Below, piece after piece: positions 22,498-32,598 of a stretch of DNA of 64,000 bases (the stretch's first letter is position 1; each line of letters opens with the position of its first letter). The stretch covers positions 71,621,602 to 71,685,601 of the forward strand of contig OY979717.1 in the NCBI GenBank assembly GCA_963855995.1, written 5' to 3'. The position numbers and the translations under genes were made by a program. Origin of the DNA: Muricea muricata. Its lineage: Eukaryota; Cnidaria; Anthozoa; Malacalcyonacea; Plexauridae. The notes beneath the pieces were generated by a model. It worked only from the letters and a program-made list of their open reading frames with translations. It did not search any database and was not told where the DNA came from.

Positions 22498-25352
22498 ATG
22501 AATGGTGAAAAGCCCGAACGGAAAAAACCATCTAATAATAACAACATGGGAGAAGATTGGACTCGTGAAGCAGATCGCTTAGCCGAACGACATAACCGGT
22601 TTATTAAGAAGGAAAATGAGAAAAAAGAGCGTCAATTGAAAAAGGCTTTGGAAAAAGAGACTAACTATGGACAAGACAAGCTGATAAGGAATTAGACAGG
22701 CGTGATAGGTTTGTCGAGAAATTAGAAGCGAAGAATTTGGTACGTTTGAATCGGGCTAGAGAACGGGAGACGAACAAATGGATGTCCGAGTCAGCCAAAG
22801 AAGGCGAACGTCGAACCAGGTTTATGGATCGTCTTCATGCCAAGGCAACGAGAGCAAAGGAACGTGCCGAGTTTAAGAAATGGGGAAAAGAGATTAGATC
22901 AAATGAACGTCGGATTTGTAACCTTATTCCTTTTAAAGTTGTACGGACGTTCACAAATGCCAATGCAAGATTTACAACGTATTTTGACACGTATAAGGTA
23001 TACGTATATAGGGCGACTGATCCCGTAGCCGTATTCCAAGAAGCCATAAACTTGACAATTGAATACCGTGGATTAGTCCAGGGTGATAAGATTCGTGTCA
23101 TTGTGTCGCATCCGTCATGGGCTCATCCGTTTTCAACGAAACTGATAACCATTACAAACGACGACCAATTTTTCTATACGTTGTTGAAATCTGTTTTGGA
23201 ATACGTAGAATACAAAGAAGTCCCCTTAAACGAAGTCACTATCGAAGTTCAGTCGACAAAAATACCAAGAGGTCAAGGTAGGTTAACGATTACAAAAGAT
23301 AATACGGGTCGAAAAAAATGTATCATTACTGTAAAAAATACGGATACGATGTGTCTTGCCAGAGCTATCGTAACGGCACATGCGAATTTGAACAAAGACC
23401 AATGGACAAAGTCCCAACTTAATAACGGTTTTAATAAGTCTCGGCTACTCCAAGAGACCGAAGCGCTAAAGTTGCATGAAGATGCAGGCGTCCCTATTTC
23501 AGATCATGGAAATACGTTAGAAGATGTAGATACGTTTGCAAAACATTTAGGCGTCCAAATTAACGTGATCGATACAGATTATTTTAATGACATTATACAC
23601 ACGGCTAATCCAGAATCTACAAATATAATTTACATACACAAAAACAATAATCACTACGACGTCATAACGTCCATGCCAGCATTTCTAAGTGTAAAATACT
23701 ATTGCCACACGTGTAAAAAGGGTTACACACATCGTGATAAGCACAAGTGCCCAGACAAATGCCTAGCATGTTTTAAGGCCGAAAAGCATGTAGGCGACAA
23801 TATTGTTTGTAAGCATTGTAACCGAATATTCTTCGGTCAAAAATGTCATGACGAACATTTAAGGAACCGTTCCAAAGGTGAGAAACGCGACGTCGTCTGT
23901 GAACACGTCAAGAAATGTTTAATATGTCATCGAATCGTTCCTGATCTCAAACAGCATGTATGTGGTTATAATACGTGTAGTAACTGTAAGAAATACAGCG
24001 ATCCAAAAACCCACAAATGTTATATGTTACCCGTAGAAACCAAGGGCGGATCCTGCACGCGCGGGGAAACACAATGTACGGGTAAGAAAAAAGACTGGTG
24101 TTTGTGTTGTAAGACACGCACGACAAAGTATATATTTTACGATTTTGAAACACAACAGGATACGGGTACGCACATTGTAAATTACGTCAATGCACAGGAT
24201 TTTGAAGGGAACGAATTTACATTTGATACGACTAACGACTTTTGTAAATTTATGTTTAATGACGAACACGAAGGCTATACGTTTATTGCCCACAACGCTA
24301 AATCTTTCGATGCACAATTCATTCTAAAATATTGTGTTGATAACACCATAAAACCGTTTTGCATTTACAACGGTACAAAAATCATGTTCATGGCTATAGA
24401 AAAATATGATATACGGTTCATTGATAGTATTAATTTTGTAAATGGTGCGTTAGAAACGTTCCCAAAAACGTTTGGGTTAACCGAATTGCAAAAAGGTTAT
24501 TTTCCCCATTTGTTTAATATTCCAGCATATCAGGATTACGTGGGACCCATACCAGCACAACATTATTACGACCCCGACCATATGAATCCAGAAAAACGCA
24601 GCAAATTTTTAAAATGGTATAACGAACGTGTTGCCGAAAATTATGTGTTTAACTTTAAAAATGAATTAGTTGCTTATTGTCGATCGGACGTTGATATTTT
24701 ACGACGTAGCGCGATAACGTTTCGGGATAATTTTCTTAAAATTGGTAATATCGATCCTCTACAGTATATAACGATCGCATCCGTTTGTATGGCTATCTAT
24801 AGGTCAAAATATATGCCTGAAAACACGATCGGGGTTATTAAAGACGGTATGAAAAATGAGGCGTTTTCTAAAATTTCTATACAATGGTTAAATTGGCAAT
24901 CGAGTGTAGATAACGTCTACATCCAACATGCAATGAATGGCGGTGAACATTTTATACCGCGTGTGGGGAAAGTCGATGGGTTTTGTAAGACAACGAACAC
25001 GGTCTATGAATTTCAAGGATGTTTTTGGCATGGGTGCACAAAATGTTACACGGCTGATAAAATTAATCCAATGGCTCAAAAGGATATGGCCGAATTACAA
25101 CGAGCTACTGTACTAAAAAATGACAAAATTAAAAGTTTAGGCTATAATTTAATCGAAGTGTACGAATGCGACATACAAAAAGATACCGCGTTTAAAAAAT
25201 ATTGTAAGGCAAATAACGTCGATATCGTGATGCCATTAAATCCACGTGATGCATTTTTTGGGGGTCGTACGAAGGTTACAAAATTAACGTATGATTTTAA
25301 ACCAGGTGAAAAAGGGCGTTACGTTGATTTCGTTAGTTTGAACAAAAAGTAA
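22498..25352 (+). pseudogene. polB: Protein-primed family B DNA polymerase, lacks palm domain
   Basis: Replicative polymerase of the element. A lysine-rich coiled-coil N-terminus starts at the ATG at 22,498; the frame breaks near 22,665 and the long frame opens before 22,737. Numbering from 22,737: ~200-310 looks like an OTU-type cysteine protease fold ('NTDTMCLARAIV', Cys206; 'NNHYDVI', His306); ~320-450 is a Cys/His-rich zinc region; the exonuclease has Exo I 'DFET' (Asp469, Glu471), Exo II 'HNAKSFD' (Asp525) and Exo III 'YCRSDVDI' (Asp651); ~775 is a 'GCFWHGCTKC' motif. The protein stops at ~871, just where polymerase motif A ('DFxSLYP') should begin, and reads 'DFVSLNKK' then stop. All catalytic polymerase motifs are missing through a deletion, so this copy cannot replicate by itself. 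Confidence 0.9.
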
Positions 25353-25621
25353 AAAATCCTGGCCGAGTATCAGCCGGGAAACGTTTAGCAGCCATTTCCA
25401 AAGAAGCCAAAGCACGGAAAGCGGCAGAACGTAGAAAAGCCGAATCAGAATGTATTGAAAACTCAAACCTCCTCTATGTAACCGTAGGCGTACTCGGTGT
25501 AGTCGGTCTTGGGTACGGTGTTTATAATTTCCTTTGTAAAACAGAAGAGACGAAACAACAACAACAACAAGAAAAAGTAGAACAACCCCAAGAAAAAAAA
25601 AGTAATTTTGATGATTTGTAA
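25337..25621 (+). pseudogene. Membrane protein fragment, 5' end lost at the deletion
   Basis: An open frame with no start codon begins at the deletion point. It reads 'KNPGRVSAGKRLAAISKEAK' near its start, then a basic region, one transmembrane segment ('LLYVTVGVLGVVGLGYGVYN'), a polyglutamine stretch and an acidic end. It is the tail of a downstream gene joined to polB by the same deletion that removed the polymerase palm. The role is unknown; small basic single-span proteins are common in these elements. Confidence 0.65.
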
Positions 25622-25632
25622 ATAAATAAGTA

Positions 25633-25869
25633 ATGTCTTTAACAAAAGAAGAAGTGTTAAATGGGCTCTACAATGCTGGATTAATCACGTTGGGTGCAGC
25701 TGGGGTATCGTTGGCAAGCAGTAAACTGTTAAAAGAAAATCTTGGCGTAACACGAACGATGCAAAATTTGGTTAAAATGGCGGTTGCCGTTGGCGGCGGG
25801 TCGTTGCTTGTAAAAGTTATCCAGAAAAAAAATTGGTTACCATCTGAACCGTTTAAGAAAGGTTCATAG
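25633..25869 (+). CDS. Small membrane protein, 78 aa
   Basis: An unknown protein with two hydrophobic stretches (~12-30, 'LYNAGLITLGAAGVSLASS', and ~50-63, 'MAVAVGGGSLLVKVIQ') separated by a basic, amphipathic part. It lies 11 bases after the previous fragment and 11 before the next gene, in a run of small membrane-protein genes. A virion or membrane-remodelling role is only inferred. Confidence 0.7.
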   Translation: MSLTKEEVLNGLYNAGLITLGAAGVSLASSKLLKENLGVTRTMQNLVKMAVAVGGGSLLVKVIQKKNWLPSEPFKKGS

Positions 25870-25880
25870 ATAAAAATAGA

Positions 25881-26285
25881 ATGGCAAGCGTCGTAGCAGG
25901 TGGGTTATTTAATGCCGTTGCTTTTGCAGGTGCCGGTTACGTTTTTCACAAATTAGACAAGAAAGGTTACGAAGATGAAATGAAACGTCATAATTTAGCC
26001 ATGGAACAATTAACGGCTGCAAAAGAAAAATGGTATGAAAAAACTGTCGAAAAAAAGAACAAAGTTGCATTATTACATCAACAATTAGTAGATGCTAACA
26101 AAGATTTAGATGCGACGAACGATGCGTTGCACAAGTTACGCACGGCGATGGATGAAGATATTGGGCCGGAACCTACGATAAACGATTATTACGAACCGTC
26201 CGACGAGATGAAAACGTATACGAACGTTGTCGTTGGCGTTACGGGATCGGTAGCAGGAGCTTTGGCAACCAAACTGTTGTTTTAA
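25881..26285 (+). CDS. Coiled-coil protein with membrane segments at both ends, 134 aa
   Basis: An Ala/Gly-rich hydrophobic N-terminus (VVAGGLFNAVAFAGAGYVF, ~4-22), a coiled coil at ~30-95 (HNLAMEQLTAAKEKWYEKTV onward), an acidic stretch, then a C-terminal hydrophobic segment (VVVGVTGSVAGALATKLLF). The layout suggests a protein inserted in a membrane at both ends. No family recognised. Its stop is followed at once by a perfect hairpin (26,291-26,316), and the next gene converges from the other side. Confidence 0.7.
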   Translation: MASVVAGGLFNAVAFAGAGYVFHKLDKKGYEDEMKRHNLAMEQLTAAKEKWYEKTVEKKNKVALLHQQLVDANKDLDATNDALHKLRTAMDEDIGPEPTINDYYEPSDEMKTYTNVVVGVTGSVAGALATKLLF

Positions 26286-26290
26286 ATTAT

Positions 26291-26316
26291 TTTCATAACC
26301 TATATAGGTTATGAAA
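26291..26316. terminator. Perfect 26 bp palindrome between convergent genes
   Basis: 13 bp arms (TTTCATAACCTAT and its complement) with no loop fill the gap between the + stop at 26,285 and the - stop at 26,317. The position suits a bidirectional transcript-end or poly(A)-site hairpin. Confidence 0.55.
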
Positions 26317-27592
26317 TTACAAAACAAATTTCGTGACTAAAAACCCTATTCCAATCGTACTGCCTAAAAGGTAAGGGAGATGATTCCCAGAATTTGGTTT
26401 TACCGTAGGTATTGGTGTTTGTGGTTTTGTTGTTGTAGTTGGTTTTTCCGTTATAATTGGTGTTGGTTTTTCCGTTATAATTGGTGTTGGTTTTTCCGTC
26501 ACCTTAGGTGCAACGTAGTTTACTTTTGTATTTACACCAAATTTCATGGCGTTCGTAGCGATGGTTAAAACGTTGTTGTACCCTTCGACTTTGTTTTTTA
26601 AAATAATCATGTTGGATGGAATGAGAATAATACCTGGCGTGATAGCCATGTTTAAAACGACGTTTGTATCTTGAATGGCTTTTCGCATATCCGAAATGGC
26701 TTTTGACGGATTATCTTGCGCTACCGTATCTTTAACGAGCCGATGAAATATTTGTTGCGTTTGTAATGATTTTGCACCTTGCCCAACAATAGGCCAACGC
26801 GTTTGTGCTTGTGCACCTAACACGCAATACACGTAAGATTCGATAGCCGATTGTACTAAAATTTGTCCTGTCCTGTTCAAATTTATGAACCCATATACGT
26901 TTGTGTGGAATATTTTGTTGAATACCTCTTTTAATGTCTTGCGTAATGTACGGCGACATTTTTTCTGGCGTTCCCGTAAACCGTTTCATATGGTAATAGA
27001 TGCAATACCGTGCAATACTCGTAACAACGTTATTATCACCTGTTAAATGTTCCCTACTCATACCACCCACGTGTGAAACAATATAAGCTGCTAATAACGA
27101 TGCAAAATACGGATCGTCTTTGTCTACGGCAGCCTTTGTAATGTCGTTGTTAGTTCCTTTCCACGATGTAGACAACGCATCAAAATTACTCGTGAATCCA
27201 GAATTTGCATTGACGTAAATTGTAAATTTTCTATAATTATACGGTAACGACGACGACGATAAGGCAAACGGTTGCACCGTTCCGCTCGTGTCCCATATTC
27301 TCGGTAACCAATGTAATTCACCCGAATAAAATTTTTTAAAATCATCGGTCGTAATGTCTAAAAATTGTCCGTCGCGGACTTTAAACGATACGCTCGTTCC
27401 GGTGACGTCACCTGTTTTTGATAAGATGACGTTAGATTTGAATCTATCCAAATGAGCGTTCGGATATTGTTGAACGAATTGACGTTCCATACGTTTTTTT
27501 GTATTTTTTAAATTTCGTAACGCTTTGTCGTAATTCGACCCGTAATATTGTCTATACGACGTTTCGTATTTTTTAAAATCTTCTTCCGACAT
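26317..27592 (-). pseudogene. Unknown Polinton protein with P/T-rich stalk and C-terminal membrane anchor, frameshifted
   Basis: The first reading frame (start 27,592) covers about 235 residues of unknown fold beginning MSEEDFKKYETSYRQYYGSN. Near 26,880 the frame shifts and a second open frame continues to 26,317: a helical part, then repeats of 'TEKPTPII' (three copies in a Pro/Thr-rich stalk) and a C-terminal transmembrane segment ('LLGSTIGIGFLVTKFVL'). Both halves look protein-like, so this is best read as one gene of ~425 residues with one indel, though two overlapping genes are possible. It may be a surface or virion membrane protein. It is 3 bases from the integrase gene. Confidence 0.6.
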
Positions 27593-27595
27593 TTT

Positions 27596-28663
27596 TTATT
27601 GAATATCTTTAATATCTTTAACAGGAATCCACGACTGGCTATCGTACCCTAACCATTTAACTAACGCCATTCCGTTCTTTTTCCGAATTATTTTTTCTAT
27701 CTTGTACGTATCGTCTTTTTTGTTGATGAGGGATAACTCTTGTTCGTAGAATTTCCCGATAATCGGTTCACCTTCGTGATCTTCTATTTCGTAAACGGTA
27801 GGATCTCCTCGAAGTACTTTGGACACTTTAAAAATTTCTTCGGTAAAATTAGCTTCGTACTCTTTTGCAAAAATACTTTTGTATTTACTAACCCTAACCG
27901 TATCCCCGACCTTGAATTTAGGTGGTTGTAAACCTTCCAAAACATGCCCGTATAACGTAACCCATACCATATTTTCATTCGTTTTGTCCACGTCTTTTGG
28001 TTTCATATGAATACTGCTGTGTTTGGTATTGTTATAATTTTTTGTAAGATCGTCTAAAACGTCGATCCAATAACGCGTACCTTCACTGTAAAAATATTTT
28101 TCCATCTTTGTTTTCAATGTCCGATTAAACCTTTCGACGATAGCCGCTTTCTTATCGGATTGTGTAGAAAAGTAATGAACGTTATGACTTTTCAAAAGGT
28201 CTCTAACACCAACGTTATAAAATTCTTTTCCTTCGTCAAACTGAGCAACGTTAGGGTATTTTCCAAATTTTGTTTTAAAGGTATCTAATAGTTGGTCGAC
28301 GGCTTTCGTCATGTTTTTTGTATCTTTCCTGTAGACGGGGACCGTAAAAGCATACCGGCTAAGAATTTCTATAGATGTTAATATCCAACGGTAGCCTTTG
28401 TTTTTACTGGCGTATTTTCCCATATCGACGAGATCCATTTGTATTTGGTCGGCAAGACCTTTTACAAACGTTTTCATGAATTTATGTTTCCGAATGATAG
28501 GTTTGAATCTCGTATAGGTATCTTGCGTTTCCAACCATTCTTTGACAAGTCGTCTACTAACTTTTACACCGTCGGCTTTTGCTTTTTGGTATAATTTTTC
28601 GGCAGATTGATAACCCTTAGAAGGGTCGTAGTAGATGTCCCTTAATTCCTGTTCGTTGATCAT
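27596..28663 (-). CDS. int: Polinton integrase with chromodomain
   Basis: A retrovirus-like DDE integrase of 355 residues that inserts the element into the genome. The catalytic core shows Asp77 ('IQMDLVDMGKYA'), Asp143 ('AQFDEGKEFYN') and Glu177 ('AAIVERFNRTLKTKM'). An SH3-like region ('FKVGDTVRVSKYKSIF') follows at ~250. The C-terminal ~50 residues are a chromodomain ('YKIEKIIRKKNGMALVKWLG', then 'SWIPVKDI') that can bind histone tails and steer insertion. The frame is intact and the start at 28,663 abuts the penton gene stop (4 bases). With the capsid genes it is among the best preserved of the element. Confidence 0.95.
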   Translation of the reverse strand: MINEQELRDIYYDPSKGYQSAEKLYQKAKADGVKVSRRLVKEWLETQDTYTRFKPIIRKHKFMKTFVKGLADQIQMDLVDMGKYASKNKGYRWILTSIEILSRYAFTVPVYRKDTKNMTKAVDQLLDTFKTKFGKYPNVAQFDEGKEFYNVGVRDLLKSHNVHYFSTQSDKKAAIVERFNRTLKTKMEKYFYSEGTRYWIDVLDDLTKNYNNTKHSSIHMKPKDVDKTNENMVWVTLYGHVLEGLQPPKFKVGDTVRVSKYKSIFAKEYEANFTEEIFKVSKVLRGDPTVYEIEDHEGEPIIGKFYEQELSLINKKDDTYKIEKIIRKKNGMALVKWLGYDSQSWIPVKDIKDIQ

Positions 28664-28667
28664 TTTT

Positions 28668-29339
28668 TTATTCGATATATAATTCGAACATAACAGTTAA
28701 CCCAACACCGTCACCGATATTCGTTTTCATGTCGAATTGGAACGTGCTATGATCGCCGTTTAAAACAGAAACAGACGTGTGAATATTATCGTACGATGTT
28801 ACGGATTCGTTTAAACTTTGTTCGGTCGTGATGGGAATACGTGCAAAAACTCGACTCGGATTACCGTTTGTATCGAAATTCCGATCGGTATTTACGCAAT
28901 TACATCCGATCGTTACGTACCATAACCCGCGGTTAATATCAACGGGAAAATACGACTTCGATTTAGTATTTTTAGGAATAATTTCGTTTTCTGGGAACCC
29001 AAGCAACGGTCCAAAACGATACAGGTTTAATTTTTTTGGGGACGTAATACTGCACCTATTATCGTGTTTGTGTCGTTCTAACGTAATACCGGACTCGGGT
29101 AAACGATCGGCAATCATATTAAACGTCCAGTACCCTTCTTCGAAGGCAACACCCGTTGCAGGATGATCGGGAACCGTTATAAATTTTATAAGATCGTTGT
29201 CGTTTGTTACAATGTTCTTATACTTCCATAACACGCTAATGTTTTTAACGTTTATTTTTTCGCCGTATTTTGTCGTGATGCATTTTCGAAGAAAAACGTC
29301 GGTTTTCCCCGTATCGAGCGATAACATGAGTTTGTCCAT
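28668..29339 (-). CDS. Minor capsid (penton-like) protein
   Basis: 223 residues, intact. The features match the single jelly-roll penton proteins of Polintons and adintoviruses: a beta-rich N-terminus, 'EEGYWTFNMIADRLPESGIT' followed by 'YRFGPLLGFPENEI' at ~115 (a family-typical LLGF block), and a beta-rich end ('GVGLTVMFELYIE'). Such proteins occupy the fivefold vertices of the capsid, where the fibre attaches. It forms a reverse-strand pair with the integrase and is divergent from the next gene across a short AT palindrome (29,341-29,358). Confidence 0.75.
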   Translation of the reverse strand: MDKLMLSLDTGKTDVFLRKCITTKYGEKINVKNISVLWKYKNIVTNDNDLIKFITVPDHPATGVAFEEGYWTFNMIADRLPESGITLERHKHDNRCSITSPKKLNLYRFGPLLGFPENEIIPKNTKSKSYFPVDINRGLWYVTIGCNCVNTDRNFDTNGNPSRVFARIPITTEQSLNESVTSYDNIHTSVSVLNGDHSTFQFDMKTNIGDGVGLTVMFELYIE

Positions 29340-29359
29340 CTTTTATTTTAAAATAAAAA

Positions 29360-30571
29360 ATGGGCGAAGGCATTTAATTAGATACATTCGGTGAAGACCA
29401 ACCCGTAGAACCTGAAGAAGTTGAAGAAGAAGAAACAAATATGGATTGGCGTGACGAAAGTATTATTGAGTTCAATCTAGAAATACGGCAAGGTTTGGAA
29501 GACGAAAAACAAGCTGATCGTGAATTAGGAAAAATACAAGGTGTTAGGAACCGTGCGTACACGGAAGATAAAAAAAACCTTCTTAGGGAATTAGGTATTT
29601 CCCTTAACAAAGGAGATGGTCCATTTGCAAAAAGTATTTTTGAAAAACTAAAAATTACTGTAAACAGCAAAGGGAAGGTAAACGGTGCAGAATTTGATAA
29701 GGTTAAAATTATTGTTCAAAAAGGAAAAAGACTCGTGTACACGGAAGATGTAAAAAAATTAGCAAAAGTGACCGAATTTAAAGAACTTGTTGAAAAAGCC
29801 GAATTGGAACATCAAAAAACACCTGCAGCGTTGATTGAAGAAACGTTACCGGACGTACCCGTCAATACGGACCTCGAACAATCTGTTTTACGAAACAGTA
29901 TTGAAAATTTAGGACATTCCATCGACGAAAAGGTTGCAGAAATAGAAGCCAAAGCCAAAAGCGCAACGATCAGCGAGCAAACAATACGCGAATTCGGCGG
30001 TATTATAAGAATACCCAACCCCGAACTTAATTTAGATAACGGTTCGATAAAAGAACAAGAAAATAAATTTCGTCAACTTGCTAGAGATGAACCAAAACTC
30101 TTAGAGAAAAGTTTATACGAGGCAATGGCCGATACTTGCGTATTAAAAGCCGACGAAATCCGATTACGACGGAACGAACGACCTGAAAGTGAAACCGTTC
30201 AATCCATGATCGAAGAAGAAGCTCAACAAAACGATCTAACGCGTTTCGAACGATTTAAACAATGGGCTAAAAAAAACCTCGGAGGTATTTCTGTCGTTGC
30301 TATATCGGTTGCGGGTATTATAACCACCATCGTGATGGGTGCACGAACCGCGATAAAAAAAGGGGCACAAGCCACAAGTAAATTTGCAAGAGCATTAGTA
30401 AAAGTAGGTGAAAAAGTAGCCCCGATCATTGGTGGCCTTTTAAATTTAGCCGCTAAACTTTTAACGTTAAGTGCAAGTTGGATTTTTAGCAAAAAATTTA
30501 TGGTTGCTTGCTGTCGGTATTGCGTATATTTTGTACGAAAAATACAAGAAAAAAAGTTACTATATAAATGA
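29360..30571 (+). CDS. PX-like virion protein, hydrophobic C-terminus; 5' nonsense codon
   Basis: The open frame from the ATG at 29,441 gives 376 residues. An in-frame ATG at 29,360, just after the AT palindrome, is followed by a TAA at 29,375-29,377, after which the frame stays open through an acidic stretch to 29,441. The upstream ATG is probably the old start, so this copy has a nonsense mutation. The protein is charged and helical (~1-280), then has hydrophobic segments ('ISVVAISVAGIITTIVMGA', 'VAPIIGGLLNLAAKLLTLSA'). This resembles Polinton PX proteins thought to act in membrane lysis or as an internal virion protein; that role is inferred. Its TGA overlaps the next ATG (ATGA). Confidence 0.65.
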
Positions 30572-31812
30572 ATAGAGGCGAACAATTAACTGCAGGTTAT
30601 AAGAAAACATCAACACTCGAAAAAGATTCACGTGGAAAAAGATGTTCCATTGAAGCGTCGTTATTGAAAACAGAAGCAACCCCAGAAGATATTTACTCGG
30701 TAAGTACTCCTGCATTGAATGCAAACGAATGTATCGTACCGGATACGTTAGCATTATCGTTTAAATTTAACAACAGCAACACGAAGTCGTGGTTTTTAAA
30801 CAATTTAGGTAGATTGCTTGTCGATCGGCTTAGTATTAAAGTACAAGGGGTCGAAGTTTACCAGAATACGGGCGAAAGCATATTGGAAGTTTACAAAGAC
30901 TTATGGCGGCCCGATCGTACAAATCGGCAAGATTTTGGAATTGCCGCTGAAAATGTTCGAAAACTTATTTCTAAAGATGACAGCGCTGACAAATCAGCAA
31001 AATCAGACGGTGCATTAGACACAGCGATTGCAGGTATGTGCGATCGTATGAAAATACCACTTGGGAAAATTTTATGCGATAACGGCCCGTATGCGCCGTA
31101 CGATATGTGTGATTTCATCTACGACATCACGTTACCAAGTTCGGAAAAAATTATGAAAGCTCAAACGAACGAAGGAACAGGAACGTATAAACTTACAGAT
31201 TTACAATTAGAATACGAAGTGATTAAAAGCGAAGGGCTTGCAAACAGCGTTAGAGGAACGTACAATACCGGCCGATCGTTCCCGTACAATTATTCAACGC
31301 TCTTGAAAACTTTACCGTGGGCCAAAGGAAATACGCGCGAAGTCATCGATATTAATATCCCTAGAAAAAGCATGAAAGCCGTCGTGTTGTTATTCACGGA
31401 AAAAGGTGCAGGCGATAGCGAACATTTCCCATTCCCAAATTTAACACAAGTCGACGTAACCGTCGAAGGAAACCCAAACGATATTTACACTCGTGGTCTT
31501 GCAAAACGTAATATGTACAAAGAAGCCGTCCGATTCTTCGGTAATGACGACTGTGAAAAATATATCGGGACAGAATGTATATCGCGACGAAAATATTATA
31601 CCGACAAGTTTGCATGCGTTATAGATTTTAAGACCGTGGATGATGACACCGTAAGCGGTAGCGGTCGAAAACTTATTGGAACGCAAGCCGGAATACTTTT
31701 GGAAATAGAAAAAGAAGTTACAACATCAGACTTGTCCTGCCACGTTTTCGTTATTGCCGACGGTACGATTGATATTAGCGGAACACAACTCAACGGAACC
31801 GCTAATTACTAA
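30568..31812 (+). CDS. Probable major capsid protein (PY-like)
   Basis: 414 residues, intact. It is placed directly before the packaging ATPase, as in many Polintons, and is beta-rich with the N-terminal pattern of double jelly-roll capsid proteins ('SWFLNNLGRLLVDRLSIKVQ' then 'GVEVYQNTGES' at ~70-100; 'PLGKILCDNGPYAPYD' at ~170). It is somewhat shorter than the usual Polinton major capsid protein. It would form the capsomers of an icosahedral shell. The start at 30,568 overlaps the preceding stop by 4 bases, which supports this choice. The capsid assignment rests on context and pattern, not on an alignment. Confidence 0.72.
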   Translation: MNRGEQLTAGYKKTSTLEKDSRGKRCSIEASLLKTEATPEDIYSVSTPALNANECIVPDTLALSFKFNNSNTKSWFLNNLGRLLVDRLSIKVQGVEVYQNTGESILEVYKDLWRPDRTNRQDFGIAAENVRKLISKDDSADKSAKSDGALDTAIAGMCDRMKIPLGKILCDNGPYAPYDMCDFIYDITLPSSEKIMKAQTNEGTGTYKLTDLQLEYEVIKSEGLANSVRGTYNTGRSFPYNYSTLLKTLPWAKGNTREVIDINIPRKSMKAVVLLFTEKGAGDSEHFPFPNLTQVDVTVEGNPNDIYTRGLAKRNMYKEAVRFFGNDDCEKYIGTECISRRKYYTDKFACVIDFKTVDDDTVSGSGRKLIGTQAGILLEIEKEVTTSDLSCHVFVIADGTIDISGTQLNGTANY

Positions 31813-31814
31813 TT

Positions 31815-32390
31815 ATGCATATGATTATTGTCGGTATGACCGCCTGTGGAAAAACACATTACTTGTTAGATATGCTCGAAAAAGAATACAAGAATCATTA
31901 CGACTATATTTTCATCGTTTGCCCGACCTTAGAAGATAACAAAACTTATCAACAATGGAAGTATTTAACCGATCCAGACGTCTACGAATTACCCGTCACG
32001 CATGATGAAAATATCCTCCGTGAAATCATACATTTTTCAAAAAATACCAACAGCTTAATTATTCTCGACGATTGTGCATCAAGCAAAGACGTTAAAAACA
32101 GAACGAGCGAACTCGTGAAATTAGGGTTCTCCGGCCGACATATCGGATTAAGTACGATCGTCGTCACACAACAATTAACGTCTATTGCAAAACCGTACAA
32201 AATGAACATTTCAAAACTCGTCACGTTTTACAATGCGTGTAAAGACGACATGAAATATATTTTCAACAATTATCTTAATATCGAAAAAGATGAAGAAAAA
32301 AGAATTATAGACTCGTTAAAAAATAACGACTACGCACGATTAGAAATCTTAACGACAAGACCGTACACGCACCAAGTCATCATTCCATAA
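31815..32390 (+). CDS. FtsK/HerA-type genome-packaging ATPase
   Basis: 191 residues with Walker A 'IIVGMTACGKTHYLLDML' at ~4-21 and Walker B 'SLIILDDCASS' at ~81-91, a size and layout typical of Polinton and adenovirus-like A32-type packaging ATPases. 'STIVVTQQLTSIAK' at ~130 resembles the sensor motif. It pumps the genome into preformed capsids. It starts 2 bases after the capsid gene and ends in a 30 bp perfect palindrome. The frame is intact. With capsid, penton and integrase it forms the conserved core of the element. Confidence 0.9.
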   Translation: MHMIIVGMTACGKTHYLLDMLEKEYKNHYDYIFIVCPTLEDNKTYQQWKYLTDPDVYELPVTHDENILREIIHFSKNTNSLIILDDCASSKDVKNRTSELVKLGFSGRHIGLSTIVVTQQLTSIAKPYKMNISKLVTFYNACKDDMKYIFNNYLNIEKDEEKRIIDSLKNNDYARLEILTTRPYTHQVIIP

Positions 32391-32419
32391 TTTCAAAACC
32401 TTTTAAAAGGTTTTGAAAT
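32390..32419. terminator. Perfect 30 bp palindrome at ATPase gene end
   Basis: 15 bp arms (ATTTCAAAACCTTTT and its complement), no loop. It starts on the last base of the ATPase stop codon and lies before the next ATG at 32,427. Confidence 0.55.
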
Positions 32420-32426
32420 ATAAAAA

Positions 32427-32555
32427 ATGTTAACGCAACGTGAAAAATTTCTTATCGTTCTTACCATGTGTTTAACCTTTGCGTTTGCACTCCTCGTGCT
32501 CACGTTCCCAATGACGGCTATTCTTGTCGTTTTTTTAATCCTAAAACATTTATAA
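32427..32555 (+). CDS. Small hydrophobic protein, 42 aa
   Basis: ATG at 32,427, stop at 32,553-32,555. After six polar residues (MLTQRE) the protein is almost wholly hydrophobic ('FLIVLTMCLTFAFALLVL', then 'AILVVFLILKHL'), so it should span a membrane once or twice. It sits between two hairpins, 36 bases after the ATPase stop. Unknown function; a virion membrane or lysis role is possible. The short length leaves some doubt. Confidence 0.5.
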   Translation: MLTQREKFLIVLTMCLTFAFALLVLTFPMTAILVVFLILKHL

Positions 32556-32567
32556 TAAAAATGGAAT

Positions 32568-32597
32568 AAATTCATAACGTAATAACGTTATGAATTT
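32568..32597. terminator. Stem-loop between convergent genes
   Basis: 13 bp perfect arms (AAATTCATAACGT and its complement) around a 4-base AATA loop. It lies between the + stop at 32,555 and the - stop at 32,599. Confidence 0.55.
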
Positions 32598-32598
32598 C

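Noticed and set aside
26317-27592. Adenovirus-like maturation protease for the reverse-strand gene
   Set aside because: I could not find the His, Asp and Cys blocks of that family; the Pro/Thr stalk and membrane anchor argue against it.
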